Assembly: GCF_030161555.1 (NCBI RefSeq)
Contig: NZ_BSUK01000001.1
Span: forward strand, 1,302,001-1,366,000
Source of the DNA: Luteimicrobium album
GTDB taxonomy: Bacteria; Actinomycetota; Actinomycetes; Actinomycetales; Cellulomonadaceae
Direction of reading: 5' to 3'
DNA length: 64,000 nucleotides
Part shown: piece by piece, positions 17,576-26,335 of the stretch
Layout: each line of letters opens with the position of its first letter
How positions within the stretch are numbered: position 1 is the first letter of the stretch
Translations under genes and position numbers: made by a program
Notes under the pieces: generated by a model
What the model saw: only the letters and a program-made list of their open reading frames with translations
The model's database searches: none
What the model was told of the DNA's origin: nothing

Positions 17576-18715
17576 TTGACGCTCGACGACCTCGCCCGCG
17601 CCACCCTCGCCCGCCAGCTCTTGCTCGCGCGCGAACCGGTCACGGTCCCCGAGGCCGTCCGCCGGGTCGGCGCGCTCCAGGCCCAGGAGCCCGCGTCCCC
17701 GTACGTCGCGCTGTGGAACCGGGTCGACGGCTTCAAGCCCGCCGACCTCGACGCGGCGTTCGCGGACGGCACAGTCGTGCGGGCGACGCTCATGCGGATC
17801 ACGCTCCACGCCGTCGATGCCGACGACTGGGCCCCGTTCCACCGCGCCGTCACCGACCCGCTCCGGCGCTCCCGCCTGGGCGACCGCCGCTTCCTCCCCG
17901 CCGGCCTGACGATCCCCGAGGCGAACGACCTCCGCGACGTCCTGCTCGCGTTCGCCGACGAGCCCCGCACCCAGGACGAGATCGTCGTGTTCCTCACCGA
18001 CCGTCTCGGCGACGAGACCCGCGCCAAGGCGGCCTGGTGGGCGCTGCGCACGTTCGCGCCGCTCCGCTACGTGCCGACCGGCCCGCCGTGGTCCTACGAC
18101 CCCCGACGCCGCACCCTCCAGGCCCTCGCCCCCACCGCGGCGGACGCCATGCCGCCCGGCGACCCCGCCGTCGTGCACCTGCTGCGCCGCTACCTGGAGG
18201 CGTTCGGGCCGGCGTCGGAGGCCGACTTCGGGCAGTTCGCGATGCTCCGCCGCCCGTTCACCGGGCCGGCGGTCGCGGCGTTGCGCGACGAGCTCGTCGA
18301 GCTCGAAGGCCCCGACGGCGCACGGCTCTTCGACCTGCCCGACGCACCCCGCCCGCCGGCAACCACGCCCGCGCCGCCTCGCCTGCTGGGCATGTGGGAC
18401 GAGGTCCTGCTCGCACACCGTGACCGGACCCGCTTCCTGCCGCCGGCGTACGCGCCGCACGTCCTGCGCCGCAACGGCGACGTGCTCCCCACGCTCCTCG
18501 TGGACGACCACGTCGCCTGGGTCTGGCGCACGACCGACGGCGGCATCGAGGCCACCGCGTTCCACGACCTGCCCGACGACGTCTGGGCGGGGCTCGACGA
18601 CGAGTCGCGTGGCCTCCGCGCGCTGCTCGCGGACCGGCAGCCGCGCCTCTACGCGCGCTACGACCACTGGTGGTCGACGCTTCCGGCGGCCCAGGTGCGC
18701 CTGCTCGGCGCTTGA
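17576..18715 (+). CDS. AlkZ-like winged-helix DNA-binding protein
   Basis: 379 residues. This is the HTH_42 family (PF06224), which includes the DNA glycosylase AlkZ that unhooks interstrand crosslinks. The glycosylase's QxQ catalytic motif is present as ALQAQEP near residue 37. Other blocks: TVVRATLMRITLHAVDADDW, YLEAFGPASEADF, LLGMWDEVLLAHRDRTRFLP and VAWVWRTTDGGIEA. TTG at 17576 is chosen since GAGAGG stands five bases upstream and the family N-terminus LARATLARQLLL follows at once. Most actinobacterial members are of unproven function; crosslink repair is an inference from QxQ. Confidence 0.8.
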   Translation: MTLDDLARATLARQLLLAREPVTVPEAVRRVGALQAQEPASPYVALWNRVDGFKPADLDAAFADGTVVRATLMRITLHAVDADDWAPFHRAVTDPLRRSRLGDRRFLPAGLTIPEANDLRDVLLAFADEPRTQDEIVVFLTDRLGDETRAKAAWWALRTFAPLRYVPTGPPWSYDPRRRTLQALAPTAADAMPPGDPAVVHLLRRYLEAFGPASEADFGQFAMLRRPFTGPAVAALRDELVELEGPDGARLFDLPDAPRPPATTPAPPRLLGMWDEVLLAHRDRTRFLPPAYAPHVLRRNGDVLPTLLVDDHVAWVWRTTDGGIEATAFHDLPDDVWAGLDDESRGLRALLADRQPRLYARYDHWWSTLPAAQVRLLGA

Positions 18716-18728
18716 CGACGCCGGAGCG

Positions 18729-19302
18729 TCAGGACCAGATCGCCCGCAGGGGCGCGAGTCCCTCCTCGACGTAGTCGGCGATCGGACGCTCACCGCCGTC
18801 GTCGAACCACGACTCGAGCGCGGCGAAGTAGCCGAACGCGACCGCGTGCGCGGCGACCCGGCCTGCGGCGCTGTGAGCCCCCGGCCCCGGTCAGCAGGGG
18901 CGCGACGCGCTGCGCGGCGCGATCGAGCGCGGCGCACACCGCCGTCCGGACCGACGGCTCCGTGAAGAAGTACCGCACCCGACGCCGAGGAACGCCGCCC
19001 GTGGCGCCCTCGCCCGGCGTCCCTTCGTAGCGCTGCACGACGCGCACCATGCTGCCGACCGGGTCGGCAGGGTCGAGCACCCCGGCGAGGGCGTCGTCGT
19101 CCATCGCGTCGAACTCGTCCGCGACGAGGAGCCCTTCTTTGGTGCCGAAGTACCGGTAGACCGACGACGGGGACACGTCCGCCGCCGCGGCCACCTGCTC
19201 GATGGTGACGGCGGCGAAGCCGCGCTCGTCGAAGAGGTCCAGCGCGCGCTCCTGGATGGTCTGCATCGCGCTGCGACGCCACTGCTCACGGAGACCGGCC
19301 AT
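18729..19302 (-). CDS. TetR-family regulator (one frameshift)
   Basis: N-terminal TetR helix-turn-helix: MQTIQERALDLFDERGFAAVTIEQVAAAADVSPSSVYRYFGTKEGLL. From about residue 140 the frame changes in the C-run 18878-18882; after it comes AAGRVAAHAVAFGYFAALESWF and the normal end DYVEEGLAPLRAIWS. Either one extra base or two missing bases explain it, giving about 190 residues, normal length. ATG 19302 is preferred to an upstream start because the helix-turn-helix follows at the usual distance. Divergent from the four-helix membrane protein at 19405, its likely target. Confidence 0.82.
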
Positions 19303-19332
19303 AGGCCGATCGTATCGGACAGTATTTATCTG

Positions 19333-19389
19333 AGTGACAGCGACTTTCCAGAGGCTTAGCATGGAGTCACTTCCGGTAGACAGTCACTT
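19333..19389. promoter_or_regulatory. AGTCACTT repeats between TetR and membrane protein
   Basis: AGTCACTT occurs at 19365-19372 and 19382-19389, 17 bp apart, and the inverse AGTGAC at 19333-19338. They lie in the shared promoter region of the divergent TetR and membrane-protein genes. Operator role is a guess from position. Confidence 0.35.
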
Positions 19390-19404
19390 TCAGAAGGGAT
19401 CGAC

Positions 19405-19869
19405 ATGAGCACCTCATCGATCTCCGTCGACCGTCCCGTCACCCGCGACGGTCGCCTCACGGTCACCCTCTGGCCGGGGCTCGCCCTCACGGTCGTCGCT
19501 ACCGTCGTGCCGTTCGTCGACGCTGGCACCACGCACGTGCTCGCCGACCACGTTCGCGCCGGGTACCCGGCGTACTCCGCGCACGAGATCGACGCCGCGG
19601 TCACGGCCTACCTGGCGATCCTCGCGACCGCCGGCGTGCTCGGCACCGCCGGGTGGCTCGTCACGATCCGCGGGGCACGCCGAGAGAGGCGCTGGGTGCC
19701 GTGGCTCGCGACCGCGCTCCTCGTCCTGGGGGCCGGGCTCGCGCTCACCGGGCTGACCGTCACCGACACGTCCGGCGACGTGGGCCTCGCTCCCGCCGTC
19801 GCCTGGTTCCAGGTGCTCCCGTGCCTCGCAGGGCTGGGCGCCGTCGTCCTGCTCTGGCGCCGCCGTTGA
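19405..19869 (+). CDS. Small four-helix membrane protein
   Basis: 154 residues from ATG 19405 with AGAAGGGA upstream. Four hydrophobic stretches are visible: ALTVVATVVPFV near 32, AYLAILATAGVLGTAGWLV near 75, PWLATALLVLGAGLALTGL near 105, and WFQVLPCLAGLGAVVLLW at the end, with an Arg-rich cytoplasmic tail. The long extracytoplasmic loop holds AGTTHVLADHVRAGYPAYSAHEIDAAV. Proteins of this layout are common in actinobacteria beside a TetR regulator and have no assigned function. Probably induced when that TetR releases DNA. Confidence 0.75.
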   Translation: MSTSSISVDRPVTRDGRLTVTLWPGLALTVVATVVPFVDAGTTHVLADHVRAGYPAYSAHEIDAAVTAYLAILATAGVLGTAGWLVTIRGARRERRWVPWLATALLVLGAGLALTGLTVTDTSGDVGLAPAVAWFQVLPCLAGLGAVVLLWRRR

Positions 19870-19906
19870 CCGGGACGAACGGCCGGACCCGGAGCAGAAT
19901 CGGCGG

Positions 19907-21091
19907 ATGGCTCACGACAGGACCGCGATCGTCGTCGGGGCGGGGATCGGCGGGCTGACGGCCGCGGTGGCGCTGCGACGTCGGAGGTGGGACGCGACGG
20001 TCCTCGAGCGGGCGACGTCCCTCGAGCCCGTCGGCGCGGGCATCGCGCTCGCGCCGAACGCGGTGCGCGCGCTCGAGAGCATCGGCCTCGGCGACCCCGT
20101 CCTTGACCTCGCGGCCCTCCAGGGGCCGGTCGGGCTGCGGCGCCCCGACGGCCGCTGGCTCGTCCGCGGCGACGCGTCGATGGTCGGGCCCGAGCCGACC
20201 GTGCTGCTCCACCGCTCGCAGCTCGTCGACCTGCTCCGCGGCGCGCTCGACGACGGCGCCGTCCGGCTCGGCGTGACCGTCACCCGGGTGGACCCCGGAG
20301 GCCCGTCGGAGCGTGCGACCGTCCGGGTGCGGGCACGCGACGACAGCGAGGAGGCCGGCCTCGCCGCGGACGTCGTCGTGGCCGCCGACGGCATCGACTC
20401 CCCCGTTCGCACCGCCCTGTTCCCCGGCCAGCCCGGACCCGTCTACGCAGGCGCGACCGCGTGGCGGTTCGTCACCCCGGAACCCGTGGCGGTCGAGCCT
20501 GCCGAGACCTGGGGGCGCGGGTCCGTCGTCGGGCTGACGCCCCTCGCCGACGGTCGCGTCTACTGCTACCTCACCGCGACGCTCCCTGAGGGCACGCGCT
20601 TCCGCGACGAGGTCGGCGAGCTGCAGCGGCGGTTCGGGCACTGGCATCCGCCGCTGCGCGCGCTCCTCGGCGACCTCGACCCCGCGACCCTCCTGCACCA
20701 CGACCTGCGCTGGCTCAAGGAGCCGCTCCCCCGCTACGACGTCGGGCGGGTCGCCCTCCTCGGGGACGCCGCGCACGCCATGACACCCCACCTCGGGCAG
20801 GGCGGGGCGCAGGCGATCGAGGACGCCGTCGTGCTCGCCGCGAACCTCCGGGCGGCGCCCGGTTCCGCCGCCGTGATCGGCCCCGCGCTCGCCGCGTACA
20901 CGGCGGCACGCAAGGGCCGGACGCAGGGGGTGGCACGGATGTCCGCGCAGGTCGGGGCCGCGACGACGTGGCGCTCGCCCCTGCTCGTCGGCGCGCGCGA
21001 CCTGGGCATGCGCGCCGTCGGGAGGTGGGTGCTGCCCCGGGCGGCGCGGCGGCTCGACTGGATCCTCGACTGGCAGCCGCCGGTCGCGTGA
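19907..21091 (+). CDS. FAD-dependent aromatic-type monooxygenase
   Basis: 394 residues, class A flavoprotein monooxygenase fold: the Rossmann motif AIVVGAGIGGLTAAVALRRR, the second FAD site VVVAADGIDSPVRTALFPG and the third motif VALLGDAAHAMTPHLGQGGAQAIEDAVVLA. It resembles salicylate hydroxylase and zeaxanthin-epoxidase-like enzymes; the substrate cannot be told. ATG 19907 lacks a ribosome site but follows CAGAAT by six bases, suggesting a leaderless message. Its stop is two bases from the stop of the convergent AI-2E transporter gene. Confidence 0.85.
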   Translation: MAHDRTAIVVGAGIGGLTAAVALRRRRWDATVLERATSLEPVGAGIALAPNAVRALESIGLGDPVLDLAALQGPVGLRRPDGRWLVRGDASMVGPEPTVLLHRSQLVDLLRGALDDGAVRLGVTVTRVDPGGPSERATVRVRARDDSEEAGLAADVVVAADGIDSPVRTALFPGQPGPVYAGATAWRFVTPEPVAVEPAETWGRGSVVGLTPLADGRVYCYLTATLPEGTRFRDEVGELQRRFGHWHPPLRALLGDLDPATLLHHDLRWLKEPLPRYDVGRVALLGDAAHAMTPHLGQGGAQAIEDAVVLAANLRAAPGSAAVIGPALAAYTAARKGRTQGVARMSAQVGAATTWRSPLLVGARDLGMRAVGRWVLPRAARRLDWILDWQPPVA

Positions 21092-21093
21092 GC

Positions 21094-22190
21094 TCAGGCG
21101 GTGGGCGCGACCTCGTCGGGGACGGGTTCGACCGCGGGCGGCTCCGGGTCGCGCGCCGCCGGGTCGCCGGACAGCCAGCGAAGCCAGCCCGCCCCGGGGT
21201 CGGGCTCGAGGACGAGCGCCCGCACGAGCAGGGTGAGCGGGATCGCGAGGATCGCCCCGAGCGGCCCGATCACGAACGTCCAGAACACCACCGACGCGAA
21301 GCTCAGCGTCAGGCTCAGGTTCACCGTGTCGGCGACGAACTTCGGCTGGACCAGCACCTGCAGCACGACGTTCACCACGCAGTAGACCGCCACCACCGCG
21401 AGCGCCAGCGGCCACCCGCCGACGACGAGCGCCAGCACCGCGGGCGGGATCAGCCCGAGGACGAACCCGATGTTCGGGATGAAGTTGGTGACGAACGCGA
21501 GGATCGCCCACACGGCCGGGGCGGGGACGCCCAGCAGCCAGAGCGCGAACCCGTCGACGGCGGCAACGATCGCCCCGAACGTCGCGTTGACGACGAAGTA
21601 GCGCCGCACACCGTCGTTGAAGGCCACGGTCCGATCGATCACGGCGCCGCGCGTCGCCCCGAACAGGCCGCGCGCGTAGCTGTACCGGGCGGCGTCGGCG
21701 GCCATGAAGATCACGTAGGCCAGGACGAAGAAGAACGCCCCCGCCACGGAGACCGCGGTGCCGCTGATCGTGGTGCCGATGGAGATCAGCTTCGAGGGTC
21801 GAGCCAGCGGGCGGCGTCGTCGGCGGTGGTGGACGCGAGGCCGAGGTCGGTGAGCCGGTCCGTCAGGTCGGTCGCGGCCTGCCGGAGATCGTCGACGTGC
21901 TCCGCGACGAGGTTCCCGAACTGGACGCCCGCGAACACGAGCATCGCGAGCAGGATCGCAAGGATCAGGTAGGCCGCGACGATCACGGCGGTGTTGGCGA
22001 GCCACGACGGCCACCCGCGCGCCACGAGCGGCGCGCGCAGCGGGAGCACGATGATGACGATCACCGCGCCCAGCGCGATGGGTCCGAAGACGCCCCGGGC
22101 CGCGTGCAGCCCGGCGAGCGCGACGACGGCAGCGGCAAGCGTCAGGAGGATGCGGGTCGACGGCGCGAGGCCACGGTGGGTGTGCTCCAT
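21094..22190 (-). CDS. AI-2E/PerM-family transporter (one frameshift)
   Basis: About 365 residues. N-terminal helices (ILLTLAAAVVALAGLHAA, GPIALGAVIVIIVLPL, LANTAVIVAAYLILAILLAMLV), a soluble coiled segment, then the conserved second half with FFFVLAYVIFMAADAARY, the NFIPNIGFVLGLIPPAVLALV block and PLGAILAIPLTLLVRAL. The frame breaks at GGG 21796-21798; adding one base gives WLDPSKLISIGTTI. ATG 22190 begins MEHTHRGLAPSTRIL. Members export autoinducer-2 or act as Na+/H+ antiporters; which applies here is open. Confidence 0.85.
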
Positions 22191-22340
22191 CGAACGTGTG
22201 CTCCTGACCGTCGGGGTGCCGTTGAGCGGCCATCCTCCCGCCCCGCACGCCCTCGCGCGCGGCGGACCCGCCGTCGGTCGGTGCCGAATCGTGACCGGCT
22301 CGGCCTGGGCGCGGGCTCTGCGGGGCGGCACGATGGATCC

Positions 22341-23323
22341 GTGGCCTCCCGACGTCGCGGCACCGCCGTCCGTACGACGCTCACGCTCGCGCTCGGTGCG
22401 TTGCTGCTCGCCGGGTGCGACACCGCGTCAGGGGTCGCCGACCCGGTGGCGACGCCCGTCCCGGATGCGGTCGTCCAGGACGGCGTGACCTGCCCGCTCC
22501 CCGAGAACGGCACGGGCACCCCGACACCGACGCTTCCGGAAGCGGGGCGGGTTCCCGACGGATTCACCGCGGTCGCCGCCGTCGAGTGCCCGGTGAACGC
22601 GACGGTGACGGACGCGGACGGCCTGTGGTCCGTGGTCGAGGAGGTCCGCTACTCGGGCGACCTCACGCGGCTGCTCGCGGCACTGTCCGAGCCGGATGAC
22701 GCCCTCCCGCCCAACGTGGCGTGCGCCGCCTACGCCGAGCTCGTTCCGCCGCTGTGGCTCGTGGACGCACGAGGGCGTGCGATCCTCGCGCACTGGCCGC
22801 TCGACGAGTGTTCTCACACCAAGGCGGGCGTGGCCGGGGCGCTCCACGACCTCACCGTGGCATCCCGCAAGACGACGAAGGTCAGGCTGATCACGCCCCG
22901 CGCCGCCCTCGATGCGGCTTGCGAGACCGGCTGGAAGCTCGAGCCGCCGTCGTCGCACGCGACCACCGCGCCGCCCGACGCGCCCAGCACCGCCGTCGAC
23001 GCCGTCCGCGTCTGCCGCTACGACGTCGACCCTGCCCAGGAGATCGACATCGCGGACGGCACCCCCATCGCGGTGGGCACCTTCTCGTCGGGCGGCGAGC
23101 TCGTGGGGGACGACGTCGCGCGCGCCCTGGCGCTCCCCGGCGAGGGCCCGCTCGCGCCGTCGTGCACGACGGAACCCACCCGGTTCGCCGTGCTCCTCCC
23201 GGTGCTGGGCGAGGACACCGGCAACCCGGTGTGGGTCGAGCTCGACGGGTGCCGCCGTACCTGGACGGAGGAGTCGACGCCGCGGACCGCGCCCCCGAGC
23301 TGCTCGCGCTCGTGGCCGGCTGA
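22341..23323 (+). CDS. Lipoprotein of unknown function (one frameshift)
   Basis: About 327 residues from GTG 22341. Signal: SRRRGTAVRTTLTLALGALLLAGCDT with lipobox LLAGC, so it is attached to the outer face of the membrane. The body has paired Cys residues (VTCPLPENG, VECPVNATV, NVACAAYAEL, DECSHTKAG, AACETGW, VCRYDVD, PSCTTEP, DGCRRTW) that could form disulfides. No enzyme motif is seen. The frame breaks at 23263-23264; adding one G gives RRTWDGGVDAADRAPELLALVAG as a clean end eleven bases before the ArsR stop. Confidence 0.75.
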
Positions 23324-23334
23324 TCCCTGCCCGG

Positions 23335-23664
23335 CTACGCCTCCTCGACGAGCCGCTTGAGGGCGTCGAGGCGCCGGTCCCACGCGGCTCCGACGGCCTC
23401 GAGAGCGCGCGCGGTCTCGGTGAGCCGCGCGCCGAGCGCCCGGTACCGCACCTCGCGGCCCACCCGCACGGGCTCGACGAGGCCCGCGTCCGCGAGGACG
23501 GCGAGGTGCTTGGCGATCGCCTGCCGCGTCACCGGAAGCCGCTCGGCCAGCGCCGACGCCGACAGGTCGGCCTCGCCGAGATGCTGGAGGATCGTCCACC
23601 GGGTGTCGTCACCCAGCGCGTTGAACACGGGGACGACCCCCGCCGCGGTGGAGCCGGTGGTCAT
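23335..23664 (-). CDS. ArsR-family transcriptional regulator
   Basis: 109 residues. Winged helix NALGDDTRWTILQHLGEADLSASALAERLPVTRQAIAKHLAVLADAGLV followed by EPVRVGREVRYRALG. No Cys pair for metal binding, so this is the metal-independent group that pairs with SRPBCC proteins. ATG 23664 overlaps the upstream SRPBCC stop (ATGA), so the two are made together. It probably represses its own operon through GCAAC/GTTGC palindromes ahead of the SRPBCC gene. Confidence 0.87.
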   Translation of the reverse strand: MTTGSTAAGVVPVFNALGDDTRWTILQHLGEADLSASALAERLPVTRQAIAKHLAVLADAGLVEPVRVGREVRYRALGARLTETARALEAVGAAWDRRLDALKRLVEEA

Positions 23665-24146
23665 GACGCGGGGCTCCCCGCGTCGACCGCCGCCGCCTCC
23701 ACGAACGCCACGAGCTCGTCGAGCTCGCTGGTCCAGCCCTCGCGGTTGCCGCGCATGGCACCTGCCGGGTCGGCGAGGCGTTCGAACCCGGTCTCGACGA
23801 CGGTCAGGACGGTGGCGTCGCCGTCGGCGACGAGCGTGAACCGGACCTGGGTCGCGTTGTCGGGTGCGAGGGGAAAGCCGGGCGAGCCCCAGGTGTAGGC
23901 GAAGACGTCGGGCTCGTCGAGCTCGTCGACGCGGACGGGCACGTCGCCGTAGCCGTCGAACGTGAACGTGCCCTCGGTCCCCGGGCGCGCGTCCGGCAGG
24001 CTTGCGCGCTGCGGGAACCACTGCGCGATGAGGTCCTCCTGGGTCAGGGCGGCCCACACCCGCTCGCGCGGCGCGGCGATGCGGATGGTGCGGGTCACCC
24101 GGAACGTCTCGTCGTCGACGACGGCGGGCTCGTTGGTCGTGGTCAT
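23661..24146 (-). CDS. SRPBCC/AHSA1-domain protein
   Basis: 161 residues, ATG 24146 with GAGGGAG five bases upstream. The START-like AHSA1 fold shows in FRVTRTIRIAAPRERVWAALTQEDLIAQWF, the glycine turn FTFDGYGDVPVRV, TVLTVVETGF and the C-terminal helix NREGWTSELDELVAFVEA. Such domains bind a hydrophobic ligand in a central pocket; the ligand is unknown. Gene order SRPBCC then ArsR with a 4-nt overlap is a common actinobacterial unit. Confidence 0.85.
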   Translation of the reverse strand: MTTTNEPAVVDDETFRVTRTIRIAAPRERVWAALTQEDLIAQWFPQRASLPDARPGTEGTFTFDGYGDVPVRVDELDEPDVFAYTWGSPGFPLAPDNATQVRFTLVADGDATVLTVVETGFERLADPAGAMRGNREGWTSELDELVAFVEAAAVDAGSPAS

Positions 24147-24196
24147 GGCGCTCCCTCTCGCTCGGTCGTCGGGGCGGTCGTCCCGGCGCGACGTGC

Positions 24197-24247
24197 GCAA
24201 CCCGATAGTTGCACACGCCGACGCCACGACGCAACCTTTCGGTTGCG
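24197..24247. promoter_or_regulatory. Two GCAAC/GTTGC palindromes before the SRPBCC-arsR operon
   Basis: GCAAC-N6-GTTGC (24197-24212) and CGCAACC-TTTC-GGTTGCG (24230-24247) share the same half-site and lie 50-100 bp before the SRPBCC start, next to the stop of the upstream nitroreductase-family gene. The second could also fold as a terminator but has no T-run. Best read as ArsR operators. Confidence 0.55.
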
Positions 24248-24249
24248 AC

Positions 24250-24654
24250 TCACTGTCGCGTGAGCCGCAGCACCGGGATGACGCGCGTCGTCTTCGCCTC
24301 GTACGACCGGAAGCCCTCCGACCGTTCCTTGAACCGTTCCCATGCCTCGTCCCGCTCGGCCCCCTCGAGCCGGACGGCGTGCACGGCGACCGTGCCGTCG
24401 TCGGGCGTCTCGATCTCGACGTCCGGGTGGGCGAGCAGGTTGTGGAACCACGCGGGGTTGTCGGGGGCGCCGCCCTTCGAGGCCGCGACGAACCACGAGT
24501 CGTCGGACTCGCGGATCGCCGCGACCGGGCTCACCCGTTCCGTCCCGGTCTTCGCGCCGCGGTGGTGCAGGAGCACGAGGCCCCGGCCGAAGTTGGTCAC
24601 GGTCCCGCCGGTGGCGCGGAACTCGTCGATGATGCCCTTGTTCCAGTCGGTCAT
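24250..24654 (-). CDS. DDN-family deazaflavin-dependent oxidoreductase
   Basis: 134 residues. The family (PF04075, named after the Mycobacterium Ddn F420 nitroreductase) shows in VTNFGRGLVLLHHRGAKTGTERVSPVA, the SWFVAASKGGAPDNPAWFHNLLAHPDV core and the ending AERDEAWERFKERSEGFRSYEAKT. Members use F420 or bind flavin or haem; the true cofactor and substrate here are unknown. It lies in line with the SDR gene upstream and the SRPBCC-arsR unit downstream on the same strand. Confidence 0.85.
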   Translation of the reverse strand: MTDWNKGIIDEFRATGGTVTNFGRGLVLLHHRGAKTGTERVSPVAAIRESDDSWFVAASKGGAPDNPAWFHNLLAHPDVEIETPDDGTVAVHAVRLEGAERDEAWERFKERSEGFRSYEAKTTRVIPVLRLTRQ

Positions 24655-24701
24655 GCGCCCAGTCTGTACCCCGGACGCCCAGCCGACCTGGGCGTTCGCC
24701 C

Positions 24702-25559
24702 TCAGCCGACGACGTCGTCCGGGAGCTCGACGGGGAACGGCTGGTCGACGTCCGCCGACGCGCTCACGGCCGCCCACCGGCGGTCCGACGCGAGCAGGCG
24801 CTCGTCCTGCGCCACGGACATCGCGGACGCGACCGCGCCGAGCGGCAGGTGCTCCGGGACGTCGTCGCGCTTGGCGACACGGACGAGGATCGCGGCCGCG
24901 CGCTCGGGGTCGCCGGGGAACGTCGCGGGGTCGCGGACGGCCGCCCCGACGGTCGAGGCGTACGCCTCCGGCACGTCGTGGACGGTCATCGAGGACCCAG
25001 CCCAGTCGGTCCGGAACCCGCTCGGCTCGACGACGAGCACCTTGACACCGAACGGAGCGGTCTCGGCCCGGAGCACGCGGCTGAAGCCGTCGATCGCGAA
25101 CTTCGCGGCCTGGTAGGACGCGATGCCCGGCGACCCGCCGACGCGCCCGCCCACGGACGAGAACTGGATGACGAGGCCGCCGCCCTGCGCGCGCAGGAGC
25201 GGGATCGCGGCCTTCGAGACGTGGTACACGCCCCAGAAGTTGGTCTCGAACTGCTCGCGGACGTCGGCGTCGTCCGCCGTCTCGATGGGGGCGACGTTCG
25301 CGTACCCGGCGTTGTTGACGATCACGTCGACGCGTCCGAAGGCCTCACGGGCCTCCGCGAGGGCCGCGCGGACGGCGTCCGGGTCGGTGACGTCGAGGGC
25401 GATCGGGCGGACCCGGTCGCCGTACTCGGCGACGAGGTCGGCGAGGGCCTCGGGTCGGCGCGCGGTCGCGGCGACCGTGTCGCCGGCCTCGAGGGCCGCG
25501 CGGACGAGGGCACGGCTGAAGCCGCGCGAGGAACCGGTGATGAACCATGTCTGCTGCAT
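24702..25559 (-). CDS. SDR-family oxidoreductase
   Basis: 285 residues, classical short-chain dehydrogenase: cofactor motif FITGSSRGFSRALVRAAL, ALDVTDPDAV, the NNAG motif in DVIVNNAGYANV, and the catalytic Ser and YxxxK in FSSVGGRVGGSPGIASYQAAKFA. The C-terminal extension (DPERAAAILVRVAKRDDVPEHLPLG) is that of the oxidoreductase group often annotated as SDR/retinol dehydrogenase-like. NADPH preference is likely from the Arg pair in TARRPEAL. Divergent from a TetR gene with a palindromic operator in the 59-bp gap. Confidence 0.88.
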   Translation of the reverse strand: MQQTWFITGSSRGFSRALVRAALEAGDTVAATARRPEALADLVAEYGDRVRPIALDVTDPDAVRAALAEAREAFGRVDVIVNNAGYANVAPIETADDADVREQFETNFWGVYHVSKAAIPLLRAQGGGLVIQFSSVGGRVGGSPGIASYQAAKFAIDGFSRVLRAETAPFGVKVLVVEPSGFRTDWAGSSMTVHDVPEAYASTVGAAVRDPATFPGDPERAAAILVRVAKRDDVPEHLPLGAVASAMSVAQDERLLASDRRWAAVSASADVDQPFPVELPDDVVG

Positions 25560-25588
25560 GACAGTTAGTACAACACCGTTCTCTTAAT

Positions 25589-25612
25589 AGCGCAACAGGG
25601 TTGCGCTAGACT
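25589..25612. promoter_or_regulatory. TetR operator overlapping a leaderless promoter
   Basis: AGCGCAAC-AGG-GTTGCGCT (25589-25607) is a perfect 8-3-8 inverted repeat. Its last base begins TAGACT (25607-25612), a -10-like box six bases from the TetR GTG. Repressor binding would block the TetR gene and the divergent SDR promoter together. Confidence 0.7.
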
Positions 25613-25618
25613 GGCGGC

Positions 25619-26299
25619 GTGACGTCCACCACCTTCCAGCGCGCCCGCAGCGCCGAGGCCAAGCAGGCCAGGGAGCAGGCGATCCTCGACGCCGCCCGGC
25701 GCCTCGCGACCGAGCGCGGCATCCGCGAGATCACGCTCACCGACATCGCCGAGGCGGTCGGGATGCACAAGTCCGCGCTGCTGCGGTACTTCGAGACGCG
25801 GGAGGAGATCTTCCTGCGCCTCACCGCCGACGGCTGGCGCGAATGGGGACCCGTGCTGCGCTCCGAGCTCGCGCACGACGACGTCCCGACGCCGTCGTCC
25901 GTGGCCGCCGCCTACGCGCGGACCCTGGCCGCCCGCGGGCCCTTCTGCGACCTGCTCGCTCAGGCGCCGCTCAACCTCGAGCGGAACGTCTCCGTCGAGG
26001 CCGTGCGCGCGTTCAAGCTCGTCACGCACGAGGAGCTCGACGGGATCGTCGCGGCCACACGCGCCGCGCTCCCGGACCTCCCCGAGAAGGCTGCCGTCGA
26101 CGTCGTCGCGACCGCCGTCGCGCTCGCGGGCGCGTTCTGGCAGATCGCGACCCCTGGCGAGGATGTGCTCGCGCTCTACCGCAGCGACCCGCGGCTCGGG
26201 CACGCGCTCGTCGACGTCGAGCCGCGGCTCGCCGGCATCCTGGCGCGCCTCCTCCGGGGCTCGATGCCCGGGCACGACGACGGCCCGGCCGGGGGCTGA
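25619..26299 (+). CDS. TetR-family transcriptional regulator
   Basis: 226 residues from GTG 25619. Helix-turn-helix: REQAILDAARRLATERGIREITLTDIAEAVGMHKSALLRYFETREEIFL. The C-terminal domain (WREWGPVLRSELAHDD, RGPFCDLLAQAPLNLERNVSVEAV) belongs to the TetR_C group common in actinobacteria, often beside an SDR. The leaderless start after TAGACT and the palindrome over that box indicate autorepression. It most likely controls the divergent SDR gene. Confidence 0.88.
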   Translation: MTSTTFQRARSAEAKQAREQAILDAARRLATERGIREITLTDIAEAVGMHKSALLRYFETREEIFLRLTADGWREWGPVLRSELAHDDVPTPSSVAAAYARTLAARGPFCDLLAQAPLNLERNVSVEAVRAFKLVTHEELDGIVAATRAALPDLPEKAAVDVVATAVALAGAFWQIATPGEDVLALYRSDPRLGHALVDVEPRLAGILARLLRGSMPGHDDGPAGG

Positions 26300-26321
26300 G
26301 CACCCACCCCGGCCGGGCCGT
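26280..26321. terminator. Bidirectional 15-bp hairpin
   Basis: ACGGCCCGGCCGGGG (26280-26294) pairs perfectly with CCCCGGCCGGGCCGT (26307-26321) over 15 bp with a 12-nt loop. It spans the TetR stop and the gap before the GH92 stop, between converging genes. No T-run, as is usual in these genomes. Confidence 0.75.
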
Positions 26322-26335
26322 CCGTCAGGTGGCCG

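Noticed and set aside
15370-18051. An 893-codon open frame on the minus strand across several genes
   Set aside because: Arg/Pro-rich antisense shadow of the IclR, MarR and AlkZ-like genes; high GC removes stops from the shadow frames.
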